DNA of 64,000 bases from Proteiniclasticum sp. (lineage in GTDB: Bacteria > Bacillota > Clostridia > Clostridiales > Clostridiaceae), in the NCBI RefSeq assembly GCF_003514505.1, contig NZ_DOPX01000032.1, positions 1-64,000 on the forward strand, written 5' to 3'. Positions 8,275-16,698 of this stretch are shown here, in pieces. Both the position numbers and the translations under genes were made by a program. The notes below the pieces were generated by a model. It had not been told where the DNA came from. It was given only the letters and a program-made list of their open reading frames with translations, and ran no database searches. The stretch's first letter is position 1, and each line of letters begins with the position of its first letter.

Positions 8275-8709
8275 ATGTTAATGCCTAAGAGAGTAAAGCG
8301 TCGTAAGGTGCAGAAGGGCAGAATGAGAGGAAAAGCTACTAGAGGTAATTTCCTTGCCTATGGAGATTTTGGAATTCAGGCAACTGAGTGCGGATGGCTT
8401 ACATCCAATCAGATCGAATCTGCCAGAATTGCAATCAATAGATATATCAGAAGAGGAGGAAAGCTTTGGATCAAGGTTTTCCCAGATAAGCCAATCACTG
8501 AAAAGCCAGCTGAAGTTAGAATGGGATCCGGTAAGGGTAACGTTGAGTACTGGGTGGCAGTAGTGAAGCCTGGAAGAGTTCTGTTTGAGCTTTCAGGAGT
8601 TGACGAAGAAAAGGCAAGAGAAGCGATGAGACTAGCTCAGCACAAGCTTCCTATATCCACAAAATTCGTCACAAGAAGAGATTTTGAAGAAATGGGTGGT
8701 GAAGAATAA
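8275..8709 (+). CDS. rplP: 50S ribosomal protein L16
   Basis: L16 of 144 residues starting MLMPKRVKRRK. It binds 23S rRNA next to the A and P sites and is a late assembly factor. AGGAGG at 8261-8266 is 8 nt from ATG 8275 and 14 nt from the second in-frame ATG, so the longer MLMP form is chosen; this is also the usual family start. Its last base is shared with the start of rpmC. Confidence 0.98.
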   Translation: MLMPKRVKRRKVQKGRMRGKATRGNFLAYGDFGIQATECGWLTSNQIESARIAINRYIRRGGKLWIKVFPDKPITEKPAEVRMGSGKGNVEYWVAVVKPGRVLFELSGVDEEKAREAMRLAQHKLPISTKFVTRRDFEEMGGEE

Positions 8710-8921
8710 TGAAGGCGAAAGAGTTAAAGAATTTAAGAGCCGCAAGCTCCCAAGATCTTTCAGCAAAGCTTCATGATCTTAAGGAAGAACTTTTCAATCT
8801 GAGATTCCAGTTAGCCACTGGTCAGCTTGAAAATCCCATGAGAATTAAGGAAGTTAGAAAGTCCATTGCTCAGATTAAAACCATCATTAGAGAAGAAGAG
8901 ATTAAGGCTGTCAGCAATTAA
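8709..8921 (+). CDS. rpmC: 50S ribosomal protein L29
   Basis: L29 of 70 residues, a small two-helix protein with the KEELFNLRFQLATGQLENP core. It lies at the tunnel exit beside L23. The ATG overlaps the rplP stop (TAATG) and so depends on coupling or on the GGTGGTGAAG just upstream. rpsQ follows after 24 nt. Confidence 0.97.
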   Translation: MKAKELKNLRAASSQDLSAKLHDLKEELFNLRFQLATGQLENPMRIKEVRKSIAQIKTIIREEEIKAVSN

Positions 8922-8945
8922 TCTGTGAAAGGAGGTCATTAACTT

Positions 8946-9200
8946 ATGGAGAGAAATAACAGAAAGACCAGAGTAGGCGTAGTTGTATCCGACAAGATGG
9001 ATAAGACCATCGTTGTTGCGGTAAAGACTAAGGTAAGACATCCGCTCTATGGTAAGACAATGAACAGAACAATGAAGTATAAAGCGCACGATGAAAACAA
9101 CGAAGCGCAGATCAATGACACAGTAATGATCATGGAAACAAGACCTTTATCTAAGGATAAGAGATGGAGACTTGTGGAGATCGTTGAAAAGGCTAAGTAG
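8946..9200 (+). CDS. rpsQ: 30S ribosomal protein S17
   Basis: S17 of 84 residues, an OB-fold protein with the family's RKTRVGVVVSDKMDKT start and the TRPLSKDKRWRLVEI end. It is a primary 16S rRNA binder of the 30S body. AAAGGAGG at 8928-8935 precedes the ATG by 10 nt. Confidence 0.97.
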   Translation: MERNNRKTRVGVVVSDKMDKTIVVAVKTKVRHPLYGKTMNRTMKYKAHDENNEAQINDTVMIMETRPLSKDKRWRLVEIVEKAK

Positions 9201-9226
9201 CATATATAGCTGAAAGGAGGTAAATC

Positions 9227-9598
9227 ATGATTCAACAGCAGACATTGCTAAAGGTTGCAGATAATTCTGGAGCTAAGGTAATCATGTGTATAAAGGTACT
9301 CGGCGGAACAAGAAGAAGATATGCCAGAGTAGGAGATATAATCGTTGCTAGCGTTAAGAGTGCAACACCAGGCGGAGTTGTTAAAAAAGGTGAAGTGGTT
9401 AAGGCGGTAGTTGTAAGAACTGTCAAGGAAACCAAGAGACCTGATGGAACATACATCCGATTTGATGAGAACGCAGCAGTTATCATTAAGGACGACAAGA
9501 ACCCAAAAGGTACCCGTATTTTCGGGCCAGTTGCAAGAGAACTTAGAGACAAGGAAACCTTCTCTAAAATACTTTCTCTAGCACCTGAAGTTCTTTAG
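9227..9598 (+). CDS. rplN: 50S ribosomal protein L14
   Basis: L14 of 123 residues, beginning MIQQQTLLKVADNSGAK. It forms part of intersubunit bridges with 16S rRNA helix 14 and is the docking site for the silencing factor RsfS. AAAGGAGG at 9213-9220 sets the start. rplX follows after 19 nt. Confidence 0.98.
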   Translation: MIQQQTLLKVADNSGAKVIMCIKVLGGTRRRYARVGDIIVASVKSATPGGVVKKGEVVKAVVVRTVKETKRPDGTYIRFDENAAVIIKDDKNPKGTRIFGPVARELRDKETFSKILSLAPEVL

Positions 9599-9617
9599 AA
9601 GGAGAGGTGGCTAAGAG

Positions 9618-9932
9618 ATGAAGGTACATGTTAAAAAGAACGATAAAGTTATGGTAATTTCCGGTAAGGACAAAGGAAAGGTTTCCGAAGTCATCGCGGT
9701 ATTACCAAAGACTGGCAAAGTGCTTGTTCGTGACGTAAACATGGTCAAGAAGCACAAGAAGCCAAGCAGAGCGAATATGAACGGCGGAATTATTGAAACA
9801 GAAGCCCCAATATTCAGTGCTAAGGTAATGCTCTACTGCGAAAAGTGCAAGGCTGTTACAAGAGTTTCCAAGAAGATCACAGAAGATGGAAGCAAAGTTA
9901 GAGTCTGCAAGAAGTGCGGCACCGTACTTTAG
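9618..9932 (+). CDS. rplX: 50S ribosomal protein L24
   Basis: L24 of 104 residues with an N-terminal KOW motif (VMVISGKDKGKVSEV). The C-terminal part contains two CxxC pairs (CEKC and CKKC), so this version may bind zinc. Some family members have lost these cysteines. L24 starts 50S assembly by binding the 5' end of 23S rRNA. Confidence 0.97.
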   Translation: MKVHVKKNDKVMVISGKDKGKVSEVIAVLPKTGKVLVRDVNMVKKHKKPSRANMNGGIIETEAPIFSAKVMLYCEKCKAVTRVSKKITEDGSKVRVCKKCGTVL

Positions 9933-9959
9933 TAAATTTTGAAAGGAGGACCACTGAAG

Positions 9960-10499
9960 ATGCCAAGATTACAAGAAGTTTATAATGAACAGGTCATCCC
10001 AAAGATGATGGAAAAGTTCGGATATAAGAATATTATGGAAGTACCAAAGCTCGAAAAGATTGTTATCAACATGGGTGTTGGTAAGGCAAAGGAAAATGCA
10101 AAGATTCTGGAATCTGCTGTTGCAGATCTTACAATCATTGCAGGACAGAAGCCAATTATCACTAAGGCAAAGAAGTCCGTTGCGAACTTCAAGCTGAGAG
10201 AAGATATGCCAATCGGATGCAAGGTTACTTTAAGAAAGGCCCAGATGTTCCAGTTTGCTGACAAGCTGATCAATATCGCTCTTCCACGTGTAAGAGACTT
10301 TAGAGGCGTATCTGACAAGTCCTTTGATGGAAGAGGTAACTACTCTTTAGGTATCAAGGAACAGCTGATATTCCCAGAAATTGAGTATGATAAGATTGAC
10401 GCAATCAGAGGAATGGACATTGTATTCGTCACTACAGCGAAGACAGATGAAGAAGCCAGGGAACTGTTAAGATTCCTCGGAATGCCATTTGCTCAATAA
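9960..10499 (+). CDS. rplE: 50S ribosomal protein L5
   Basis: L5 of 179 residues with the family motifs VINMGVG and PRVRDFRGVS. It binds 5S rRNA and, with L18, places it in the central protuberance. An in-frame TTG at 9939 would extend it, but GAAAGGAGG at 9941-9949 and the family start (MPRLQEVYNEQV) fix ATG 9960. Confidence 0.98.
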   Translation: MPRLQEVYNEQVIPKMMEKFGYKNIMEVPKLEKIVINMGVGKAKENAKILESAVADLTIIAGQKPIITKAKKSVANFKLREDMPIGCKVTLRKAQMFQFADKLINIALPRVRDFRGVSDKSFDGRGNYSLGIKEQLIFPEIEYDKIDAIRGMDIVFVTTAKTDEEARELLRFLGMPFAQ

Positions 10500-10514
10500 T
10501 AAGGAGGGAATAAC

Positions 10515-10700
10515 GTGGCTCGTAAGGCAATTATAGAAAAATGGAAGAAAACACCAAAGTATCCAACACAGGCTTACACAAGATGCAACCTTTGCGGTAG
10601 ACCTCATGCTGTATTAAGCAAGTATGGTATCTGCAGAATTTGTTTCAGAGAACTTGCATACAAGGGAGAAATTCCTGGTGTCAAGAAGGCAAGCTGGTAA
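10515..10700 (+). CDS. rpsN: 30S ribosomal protein S14, zinc-binding type
   Basis: A short S14 of 61 residues with two CxxC pairs (CNLC and CRIC, about residues 24-27 and 40-43). This is the zinc-ribbon form found in the spc operon of many Gram-positives. It starts at GTG 10515 after AAGGAGGG. Bacteria with this form often carry a zinc-independent paralog elsewhere; none is in the window. Confidence 0.97.
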   Translation: MARKAIIEKWKKTPKYPTQAYTRCNLCGRPHAVLSKYGICRICFRELAYKGEIPGVKKASW

Positions 10701-10729
10701 TACTTTAAATAGTGAAAGGAGGCAAATAA

Positions 10730-11128
10730 ATGGTTATGACTGATCCTATTGCAGACCTTCTAACTAGAGTTAGAAATGCGAATTCTGCTAGACATGAAGT
10801 TGTAGAAGTACCCTCTTCTAATGTTAAGAAGGCGGTTGCAAATATATTACTGAACGAAGGATACGTAAAGGGAATCGAAGAGTACAACGACGGTGTTGTG
10901 CCTATGATGAGAATTGCCCTGAAGTATGGTAGCAACAAAGAAAGAGTTATCACTGGTTTAAAGAGAATTTCCAAGCCAGGCCTAAGAGTATACTGTAAAG
11001 CGGACGAAGTTCCAAAGGTTCTAAACGGACTGGGTGTTGCTGTTATCTCAACATCACAAGGGGTATTACCTGATAGAGAAGCAAGAAAGCTTGGACTAGG
11101 TGGAGAAGTAATCTGCTACATCTGGTAG
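10730..11128 (+). CDS. rpsH: 30S ribosomal protein S8
   Basis: S8 of 132 residues starting MVMTDPIADLLTRVRNA. The C-terminal STSQGVLPDREARKLGLGGE motif binds the 16S rRNA central domain. In E. coli S8 represses the spc operon. GGAGG at 10718-10722 is 7 nt from ATG 10730, so this start is preferred over the ATG two codons later. Confidence 0.98.
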   Translation: MVMTDPIADLLTRVRNANSARHEVVEVPSSNVKKAVANILLNEGYVKGIEEYNDGVVPMMRIALKYGSNKERVITGLKRISKPGLRVYCKADEVPKVLNGLGVAVISTSQGVLPDREARKLGLGGEVICYIW

Positions 11129-11168
11129 TCAATAAGATTACGATCTTAATTAACAGGAGGTTAGATGA

Positions 11169-11708
11169 ATGTCAAGAATTGGTAGAATGCCAATAGCAAT
11201 TCCTGCCGGAGTAACCTTTAATGTTTCACCTGAAAATGTTGTAACAGTAAAAGGACCTAAGGGCACACTGGAAAAAGCTATGCATAAGAACATTGCTATT
11301 AACGTTGAAGACGGTCAGGTTGTTGTAACTAGACCCAACGATGAAAAAGAAAACAGAGCACTTCACGGACTTGTAAGAGCTCTTGTGAACAATATGGTAG
11401 TTGGAGTATCCGAAGGATACAAGAAGACACTGGAACTTGTTGGTGTTGGTTACAGAGCTCAGCTCCAGGGTAAGAAACTGGTGATGAACCTCGGTTTCTC
11501 CCATCCAGTAGAATTCGATGCCATCGATGGAATTGAATTCGAAATCGTAAGCCCAACTAAGCTCATCATCAAGGGAATTGATAAGGAACTTGTAGGTGAC
11601 GTAGCTGCTGATATCAGAGCTTGGAGAAAGCCAGAGCCATATAAGGGCAAGGGTATTAAGTTCGAAGGCGAAGTAATCAGACGTAAGGTTGGTAAGACTG
11701 GTAAGTAG
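11169..11708 (+). CDS. rplF: 50S ribosomal protein L6
   Basis: L6 of 179 residues, two tandem alpha/beta domains, with the C-terminal signature RKPEPYKGKGIKFEGEVIRRK. It lies near the sarcin-ricin loop and the factor-binding site. CAGGAGG at 11155-11161 precedes the ATG. Confidence 0.98.
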   Translation: MSRIGRMPIAIPAGVTFNVSPENVVTVKGPKGTLEKAMHKNIAINVEDGQVVVTRPNDEKENRALHGLVRALVNNMVVGVSEGYKKTLELVGVGYRAQLQGKKLVMNLGFSHPVEFDAIDGIEFEIVSPTKLIIKGIDKELVGDVAADIRAWRKPEPYKGKGIKFEGEVIRRKVGKTGK

Positions 11709-11731
11709 AAATAAGAAAGGAGTGAACCTGA

Positions 11732-12091
11732 ATGTTCAAGAAAGAAGATAAAAGGGCGACTAGAGTTAGACGTCACGCTAGGGTTCGTAAGAAGGTCAGC
11801 GGTACAGCAGAAAGACCAAGACTTTCTGTGTACAGAAGCGAAAAGAATATTTATGCTCAGATCATCGATGATGTGAACGGAGTAACTCTTGTTTCTGCTT
11901 CATCAGTAGAAAAAGATTTCGATGGAGCAGGTAGCAATAAGGACGCAGCTGCTAAAGTTGGAGTTTTAGTTGCGAAGAAAGCACTGGATAAGGGAATCAA
12001 GGCTGTTGTATTTGACAGAGGTGGATTTATTTACCACGGAAGAATTGAAGCCCTTGCCCAAGCAGCTAGAGAAGCTGGACTAGAATTCTAA
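11732..12091 (+). CDS. rplR: 50S ribosomal protein L18
   Basis: L18 of 119 residues with a basic N-terminus (KRATRVRRHARVRKK) followed by the FDRGGFIYHGRIEALAQAAREAGL end. It binds 5S rRNA together with L5. AAAGGAG at 11716-11722 precedes ATG 11732. rpsE follows after 17 nt. Confidence 0.98.
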   Translation: MFKKEDKRATRVRRHARVRKKVSGTAERPRLSVYRSEKNIYAQIIDDVNGVTLVSASSVEKDFDGAGSNKDAAAKVGVLVAKKALDKGIKAVVFDRGGFIYHGRIEALAQAAREAGLEF

Positions 12092-12108
12092 GAAGGAGGA
12101 AGAAAGAA

Positions 12109-12606
12109 GTGAGAATTGATCCTAGCACACTAGACCTAAAGGAAAAAGTTGTACACATAGGTAGAGTAACTAAAGTTGTTAAGGGTGGTAGAAACTTCAG
12201 ATTCGCAGCTCTAGTAGTTGTAGGAGATGAAAATGGCCACGTTGGAGTCGGTATGGGTAAGTCCATCGAAATTCCTGAAGCAATCAGAAAAGGCGTTGAA
12301 GACGCAAAGAAGAATCTTGTTTCAGTAAAGATTGACGGAACCACCGTTCCACACCAGATCAATGGAATTTTCGGTACTGGTAAGGTAGTTATTATGCCTG
12401 CCGCTGAAGGTACAGGAATCATTGCAGGTGGTCCTGCCAGAGTAGTTCTTGAGCTTGCGGGCTTCAAGGATGTAAGAGCGAAGTCTCTTGGCTCAAACAA
12501 CCCAAGCAACATGGTAAAAGCTACCATTAACGGACTTGCAAGCCTTAGATCCGCTGAAGAAATTGCAGCACTAAGAGGCAAGACTGTTGAAGAAATTATA
12601 GGATAG
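12109..12606 (+). CDS. rpsE: 30S ribosomal protein S5
   Basis: S5 of 165 residues. The N-terminal double-stranded RNA-binding domain carries HIGRVTKVVKGGRNFRF, and the C-terminal domain AAEGTGIIAGGPARVVLELAG. S5 shapes translational fidelity. The start is GTG 12109 after AAGGAGG (12093-12099). Its stop lies inside the ribosome binding site of rpmD. Confidence 0.98.
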   Translation: MRIDPSTLDLKEKVVHIGRVTKVVKGGRNFRFAALVVVGDENGHVGVGMGKSIEIPEAIRKGVEDAKKNLVSVKIDGTTVPHQINGIFGTGKVVIMPAAEGTGIIAGGPARVVLELAGFKDVRAKSLGSNNPSNMVKATINGLASLRSAEEIAALRGKTVEEIIG

Positions 12607-12618
12607 GAGGGGTTATAC

Positions 12619-12798
12619 TTGTCTAAGATTAAGGTAACACTGAAAAAGAGCCTAATTGGAAGAAAGAAGGACCATATCGGTACCGCCAAGGCACTTGGAC
12701 TTTCAAAGATTGGCAAGTCAATCGAACATAATGATACTCCTCAAGTTAGAGGTATGATCAAAAAGATCGAATATCTTCTACAGGTAGAAGAAGCGTAA
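12619..12798 (+). CDS. rpmD: 50S ribosomal protein L30
   Basis: A 59-residue L30 read directly from the sequence. It starts at TTG 12619 (SKIKVTLKKSLIGRKKDH) and ends YLLQVEEA before TAA. TAGGAGGGG at 12604-12612 overlaps the rpsE stop. L30 is a small 23S rRNA-binding protein, and its position between rpsE and rplO is standard. The TTG start and small size make it easy to miss in automated calls. Confidence 0.96.
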   Translation: MSKIKVTLKKSLIGRKKDHIGTAKALGLSKIGKSIEHNDTPQVRGMIKKIEYLLQVEEA

Positions 12799-12822
12799 AA
12801 GTAAGAGGAGGTGTAAATAGAT

Positions 12823-13263
12823 ATGAAACTTCATGAGTTAAAGCCCGTTGAAGGCTCAAGAAAAGCTCAAAAAAGAGTAGGTAGAGGTACTGGTTCAGGT
12901 CTTGGTAAGACTTCCGGTAAAGGACAGAAGGGTCAGAAATCCCGTTCAGGCGGTGGCGTTAAGCCAGGTTTTGAAGGTGGACAGATGCCACTGTACAGAA
13001 GACTTCCTAAGAGAGGTTTTACCAATATCTTCGCGAAGCAGATCGTAGAGGTGAATGTTGAAAGACTGAACATCTTCGAAAATGGCACAGAAGTAACTGA
13101 AGCACTATTAAAGGAAAGAGGCGTTGTATCCAAGACATTGGATGGCGTGAAGATCCTTGGAAATGGTGAACTGACCAAGTCCTTAACCGTTAAAGTAAGT
13201 AGATTCTCAAAATCAGCACAGGAGAAGATAGAAGCTGCTGGAGGAAAAGTTGAGGTGATTTAA
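12823..13263 (+). CDS. rplO: 50S ribosomal protein L15
   Basis: L15 of 146 residues. The long basic glycine-rich N-terminus (about residues 15-50) threads through 23S rRNA, and a C-terminal globular domain follows. AGAGGAGG at 12805-12812 precedes ATG 12823. The stop overlaps the secY start by 1 nt (TAATG), coupling the two. Confidence 0.98.
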   Translation: MKLHELKPVEGSRKAQKRVGRGTGSGLGKTSGKGQKGQKSRSGGGVKPGFEGGQMPLYRRLPKRGFTNIFAKQIVEVNVERLNIFENGTEVTEALLKERGVVSKTLDGVKILGNGELTKSLTVKVSRFSKSAQEKIEAAGGKVEVI

Positions 13264-14543
13264 TGTTACAGACGCTGAAGAATGCATGGAAACTGCCAGA
13301 CCTAAGAAAAAGAATACTGTTCACAGTATTTATAGTTTTCATTTTCAGACTCGGAAACTTTATCGTAGTACCGAACATTAATGCGGATGCGTTAAAGGAT
13401 CTTGCTAATTCCCAGACACTTGTTGGTTTTTACGATCTGATTTCTGGTGGCGCGTTCTCAAACTTTAGCATATTTGCTATGGGTGTGACGCCTTACATCA
13501 ATGCATCTATTATTATGCAGCTCATGAACGTAATCATCCCCAAGCTGGAACAGCTTTCTAAAGAAGGACAGGAAGGAAGAGCTAAGATACAGAACTATAC
13601 CAAGTATCTGGCCATCGCCATCGGAGCAGTTCAGGCATACGGTACTTATGTACTGATTTACAATGCCGGTGCTGTGGAGAAGGACAGCTTCCTAAATACT
13701 GTACTGATCATCATGACACTGCTTGCAGCGTCCATGTTCCTGATTTGGCTTGGAGACCGGATCACCGAGAAGGGTGTGGGGAACGGCGTGTCTGTTCTCA
13801 TTTTCATCAACATCGTATCCAGAATCCCTATGATGGCCACTCAGGTGGGTGTGCTTTACTCCGGTGGTGCTGTGGATATCGTCAGCCTGGTACTCTTTGC
13901 TCTTGCAATGGTGGCTCTCTTTGTGGGCACGGTGGCTTTCTCCCTAGGAGAAAGACGAATTCCTGTCCAGTATGCAGGTAGAGTTTCCGGAACAAAGCAG
14001 ATCAAAGGCCAGTCTTCTCATATTCCAGTCAGCGTAAGTTCAGCATGCGTTATCGCAATCATCTTCGCCATGTCTGTGATGCAGTTCCCTGCAACACTGG
14101 CAGAGTTCTTTAGAAATTCTAAAGTGCTGGAATGGCTAACTACAAGCAATTGGAGCATTTTCAAAGTGAATTCCGTCGGATATATGGTAGCATATGTCGT
14201 ACTGGTCATTTTCTTTGCGGTGTTCTACACACAAATTACCATGAAACCAGAAGATATGGCTGATAATATGGCTAAATCCGGTGGTTATGTGGCAGGTATC
14301 AGACCAGGGGTTGCTACTGCAAAGTACCTGGAAAGAATTCTTACAAAAGTAGCGCTCATCGGTGGTGTATTTGCAGCACTCATCGCAGTGTTCCCCATCT
14401 TCCTGGAAGGCTATACCCCATTCAAGGGTCTGGCATTCGGAGGAACCGTCATCTTTATTATGTCGGGTGTGGCACTGGATACCATGAGACAGCTCGAATC
14501 ACAGCTTGTGATGAGACACTACAAAGGATTCCTGAGCAAATAG
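13263..14543 (+). CDS. secY: Protein translocase subunit SecY
   Basis: SecY of 426 residues, the ten-helix channel of the Sec translocon. Family motifs include GVTPYINASIIMQL (around TM2, about residues 75-88) and GERRIPVQYAGR in the cytoplasmic loop that contacts SecA and the ribosome. Its ATG lies in the stop of rplO. adk follows after about 20 nt. The order rplO-secY-adk-map is conserved in Firmicutes. Confidence 0.98.
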   Translation: MLQTLKNAWKLPDLRKRILFTVFIVFIFRLGNFIVVPNINADALKDLANSQTLVGFYDLISGGAFSNFSIFAMGVTPYINASIIMQLMNVIIPKLEQLSKEGQEGRAKIQNYTKYLAIAIGAVQAYGTYVLIYNAGAVEKDSFLNTVLIIMTLLAASMFLIWLGDRITEKGVGNGVSVLIFINIVSRIPMMATQVGVLYSGGAVDIVSLVLFALAMVALFVGTVAFSLGERRIPVQYAGRVSGTKQIKGQSSHIPVSVSSACVIAIIFAMSVMQFPATLAEFFRNSKVLEWLTTSNWSIFKVNSVGYMVAYVVLVIFFAVFYTQITMKPEDMADNMAKSGGYVAGIRPGVATAKYLERILTKVALIGGVFAALIAVFPIFLEGYTPFKGLAFGGTVIFIMSGVALDTMRQLESQLVMRHYKGFLSK

Positions 14544-14566
14544 AAAATTAGTTGGAGTTGATACCG

Positions 14567-15226
14567 TTGAGAATCATATTACTGGGACCTCCTGGAGCCG
14601 GAAAAGGCACCCAGGCACAGTCAATCAGCAACAAGTATAATATCCCACAGATTTCCACAGGCGATATTTTCAGAAAGAATATCGCAGGGGGAACTGAGCT
14701 GGGGATCTTAGCCAAAAGTTATATGGATAAGGGACTTTTAGTACCGGACAATGTGACCATTGATCTTGTGAAGAACAGACTGAAAGAGGATGACACCCGT
14801 AATGGATTCTTGCTGGACGGTTTTCCAAGAACCATACATCAGGCGGAAGTGCTGGAAGCACTTCTCGAAGAGCAGAGCGTGGCCATTGATGTGGCCCTGC
14901 AGATCGAAGTCCCCAGAGAGTTTATCATTCAGAGAATGACAGGCAGAAGGGTTTGCCCCAACTGCGGTGCTTCCTACCATCTGGAATTCAACCCGCCGAT
15001 GCTTCGAAGTATTTGCGATGACTGCGGATCACACCTCATTCAACGTGAAGATGACAAGCGTGAGACGGTTGTGGAAAGACTGGAAATCTATGATTTTCAA
15101 ACCGCCCCTTTGATTGCGTATTATACAGAGAAGGGTAAGCTGAAAACAGTAGACGGGACAAAGGCCATCAATGAGGTCTTTGAGGACATCATCAGAATTT
15201 TAGGAGAAGCAAATGATCATCATTAA
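14567..15226 (+). CDS. adk: Adenylate kinase
   Basis: Catalyses ATP + AMP = 2 ADP. P-loop GPPGAGKGTQ lies near the N-terminus, the NMP-binding region includes QISTGDIFRKNI, and DGFPRT follows at about residue 85. The LID domain carries four cysteines (CPNC and CDDC), the zinc-binding Gram-positive type. The frame is open to TTG 14552, but TTG 14567, 9 nt after GGAG at 14554-14557, gives the family start MRIILLGPP and 219 residues. It overlaps map by 14 nt. Confidence 0.96.
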   Translation: MRIILLGPPGAGKGTQAQSISNKYNIPQISTGDIFRKNIAGGTELGILAKSYMDKGLLVPDNVTIDLVKNRLKEDDTRNGFLLDGFPRTIHQAEVLEALLEEQSVAIDVALQIEVPREFIIQRMTGRRVCPNCGASYHLEFNPPMLRSICDDCGSHLIQREDDKRETVVERLEIYDFQTAPLIAYYTEKGKLKTVDGTKAINEVFEDIIRILGEANDHH

Positions 15227-15962
15227 GAATCAGTGGGAAATAGAGCGGATGAAAGAAGCAGGCAAAATTGTGGGCGAGACCTTGAAGCTGGTAGAGGAAT
15301 CTATTAGACCAGGAATTTCCACATTGGCACTGGACAAAATCTGTGAAGAATTTATAATGAAGAGTGGAGCAATTCCATCCTTCAAGAATTACAACGGATT
15401 TCCAGGATCCATCTGTGCATCCGTCAATGAAGTGGTGGTACATGGCATTCCCAGTAAGGATATCATTCTTCGGGAAGGCGATATCATCACCATAGACTGT
15501 GGAGCATATATCAATGGATTTCATGGCGATGCGGCTAGAACCTTCCGGGTTGGGCGCGTCAGTGAGGAAGCGGACAGACTCATCCGTGTAACGGAAGAGA
15601 GCTTCTTCAAAGGACTTGAAATGGTACGGGTAGACAACCGCATCGGGGACATATCCAGTGCAGTTCAGGAACACCTGGAATCCAATGGACTCAGCGTAGT
15701 TCGGGATTTTACCGGTCATGGCATCGGGAAAGATCTGCATGAAAGTCCTAGTATCCCCAATTATGGGACAGCTCATAGGGGACCTAAACTTCGTGCTGGC
15801 ATGGCATTGGCCATAGAGCCCATGGCAAACCTCGGACTCTATCACGTAAAAGTACTGGAAGACAACTGGACCGCTGTCACAAGAGACGGCAGCCTATCTG
15901 CCCAGTATGAGAATACTGTGATTGTTACCGAAGAGGGACCGCTGATCACGACACTTGTTTAA
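15213..15962 (+). CDS. map: Methionine aminopeptidase, type I
   Basis: Removes the N-terminal methionine from nascent proteins. The pita-bread fold is shown by metal ligands in DCGAYINGFHGDAARTF (two Asp), the GHGIG histidine, and the glutamates of AIEPMA and YENTV. Length is 249 residues. It begins inside adk (14-nt overlap). The KOW protein gene follows after 64 nt. Confidence 0.98.
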   Translation: MIIIKNQWEIERMKEAGKIVGETLKLVEESIRPGISTLALDKICEEFIMKSGAIPSFKNYNGFPGSICASVNEVVVHGIPSKDIILREGDIITIDCGAYINGFHGDAARTFRVGRVSEEADRLIRVTEESFFKGLEMVRVDNRIGDISSAVQEHLESNGLSVVRDFTGHGIGKDLHESPSIPNYGTAHRGPKLRAGMALAIEPMANLGLYHVKVLEDNWTAVTRDGSLSAQYENTVIVTEEGPLITTLV

Positions 15963-16026
15963 GAAATGGAGCGTCTGTGTTTCTGCTAGAAAAGAGTGTT
16001 TTCATTCGAGAACGGGAGTGGAGTAA

Positions 16027-16299
16027 TTGGACAAAGATTGGATCGGACAAATTGTTGTATCTAAAAAAGGAAGAGACAAAGGAAAATTCTATGTGGTGGT
16101 TTCCATCCTGGACCGTTTCCACGTGCTTCTCATGGATGGCAAGAAGTTTGATTATAAAAGACAAAAAAGAAAAAACAAAAAACATCTTTGTATTATTACA
16201 AAAGCGGAAGACGAGATTCTTCAAGGAATCCTTCGTCAGGATGAAGCTTGCTTGCAAAATATAATCAGGCGTTTAGCGCTTGAGGCAAAGGAGGTATAA
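16027..16299 (+). CDS. KOW-domain RNA-binding protein (L14e/L6e/L27e-like)
   Basis: A basic 90-residue protein starting at TTG 16027, preceded by GGGAGTGGAG. Residues about 5-35 form a KOW-like unit (WIGQIVVSKKGRDKGKFY), followed by a lysine-rich stretch. Related proteins sit between map and infA in many Clostridia and are annotated as KOW-domain RNA-binding or ribosomal L14-like proteins. The role is not established; position suggests a ribosome- or rRNA-associated function. infA starts 7 nt after its stop. Confidence 0.85.
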   Translation: MDKDWIGQIVVSKKGRDKGKFYVVVSILDRFHVLLMDGKKFDYKRQKRKNKKHLCIITKAEDEILQGILRQDEACLQNIIRRLALEAKEV

Positions 16300-16306
16300 G
16301 TACCTT

Positions 16307-16525
16307 ATGTCAAAAGAAGATGTTATAGAGATGCAGGGTGTGGTGAAAGAATCCCTACCCAATGCACAGTTTGTGGTGGAACTCGAAAGTGGTCATATCA
16401 TAAATGCACATCTCTCAGGAAAGTTAAGAATGAACTTTATCAGAATTCTACCAGGAGATCGCGTGACCATTGAAATGAGTCCATATGACCTTTCAAAGGG
16501 CCGTATAACCTGGAGAGCAAAGTAA
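16307..16525 (+). CDS. infA: Translation initiation factor IF-1
   Basis: IF-1 of 72 residues, a single OB-fold with the family core GVVKESLPNAQFVVELESGH and the end SPYDLSKGRITWRAK. It occupies the 30S A site during initiation. AAAGGAGG at 16288-16295 supports ATG 16307; an in-frame TTG upstream lies within the preceding gene and is rejected. Confidence 0.98.
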   Translation: MSKEDVIEMQGVVKESLPNAQFVVELESGHIINAHLSGKLRMNFIRILPGDRVTIEMSPYDLSKGRITWRAK

Positions 16526-16543
16526 TTAAGGAGGGTTAGCGAG

Positions 16544-16657
16544 ATGAAAGTTAGACCATCAGTTAAGCCTATTTGCGAAAAGTGCAAAGTAATCAAGAGA
16601 AACGGTAGGGTTATGGTAATTTGCGAAAACCCTAAGCACAAGCAAAAGCAAGGCTAA
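16544..16657 (+). CDS. rpmJ: 50S ribosomal protein L36
   Basis: A 37-residue L36 read directly, MKVRPSVKPICEKCKVIKRN onward to KHKQKQG. Zinc ligands C11, C14, C27 and H32 are all present. AAGGAGGG at 16528-16535 precedes ATG 16544. It is too short for many ORF finders. The order infA-rpmJ-rpsM is standard. Confidence 0.97.
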   Translation: MKVRPSVKPICEKCKVIKRNGRVMVICENPKHKQKQG

Positions 16658-16698
16658 TAAAAGTAAATTTTCAAATATACCAGGAGGTGTAGAGTTTA

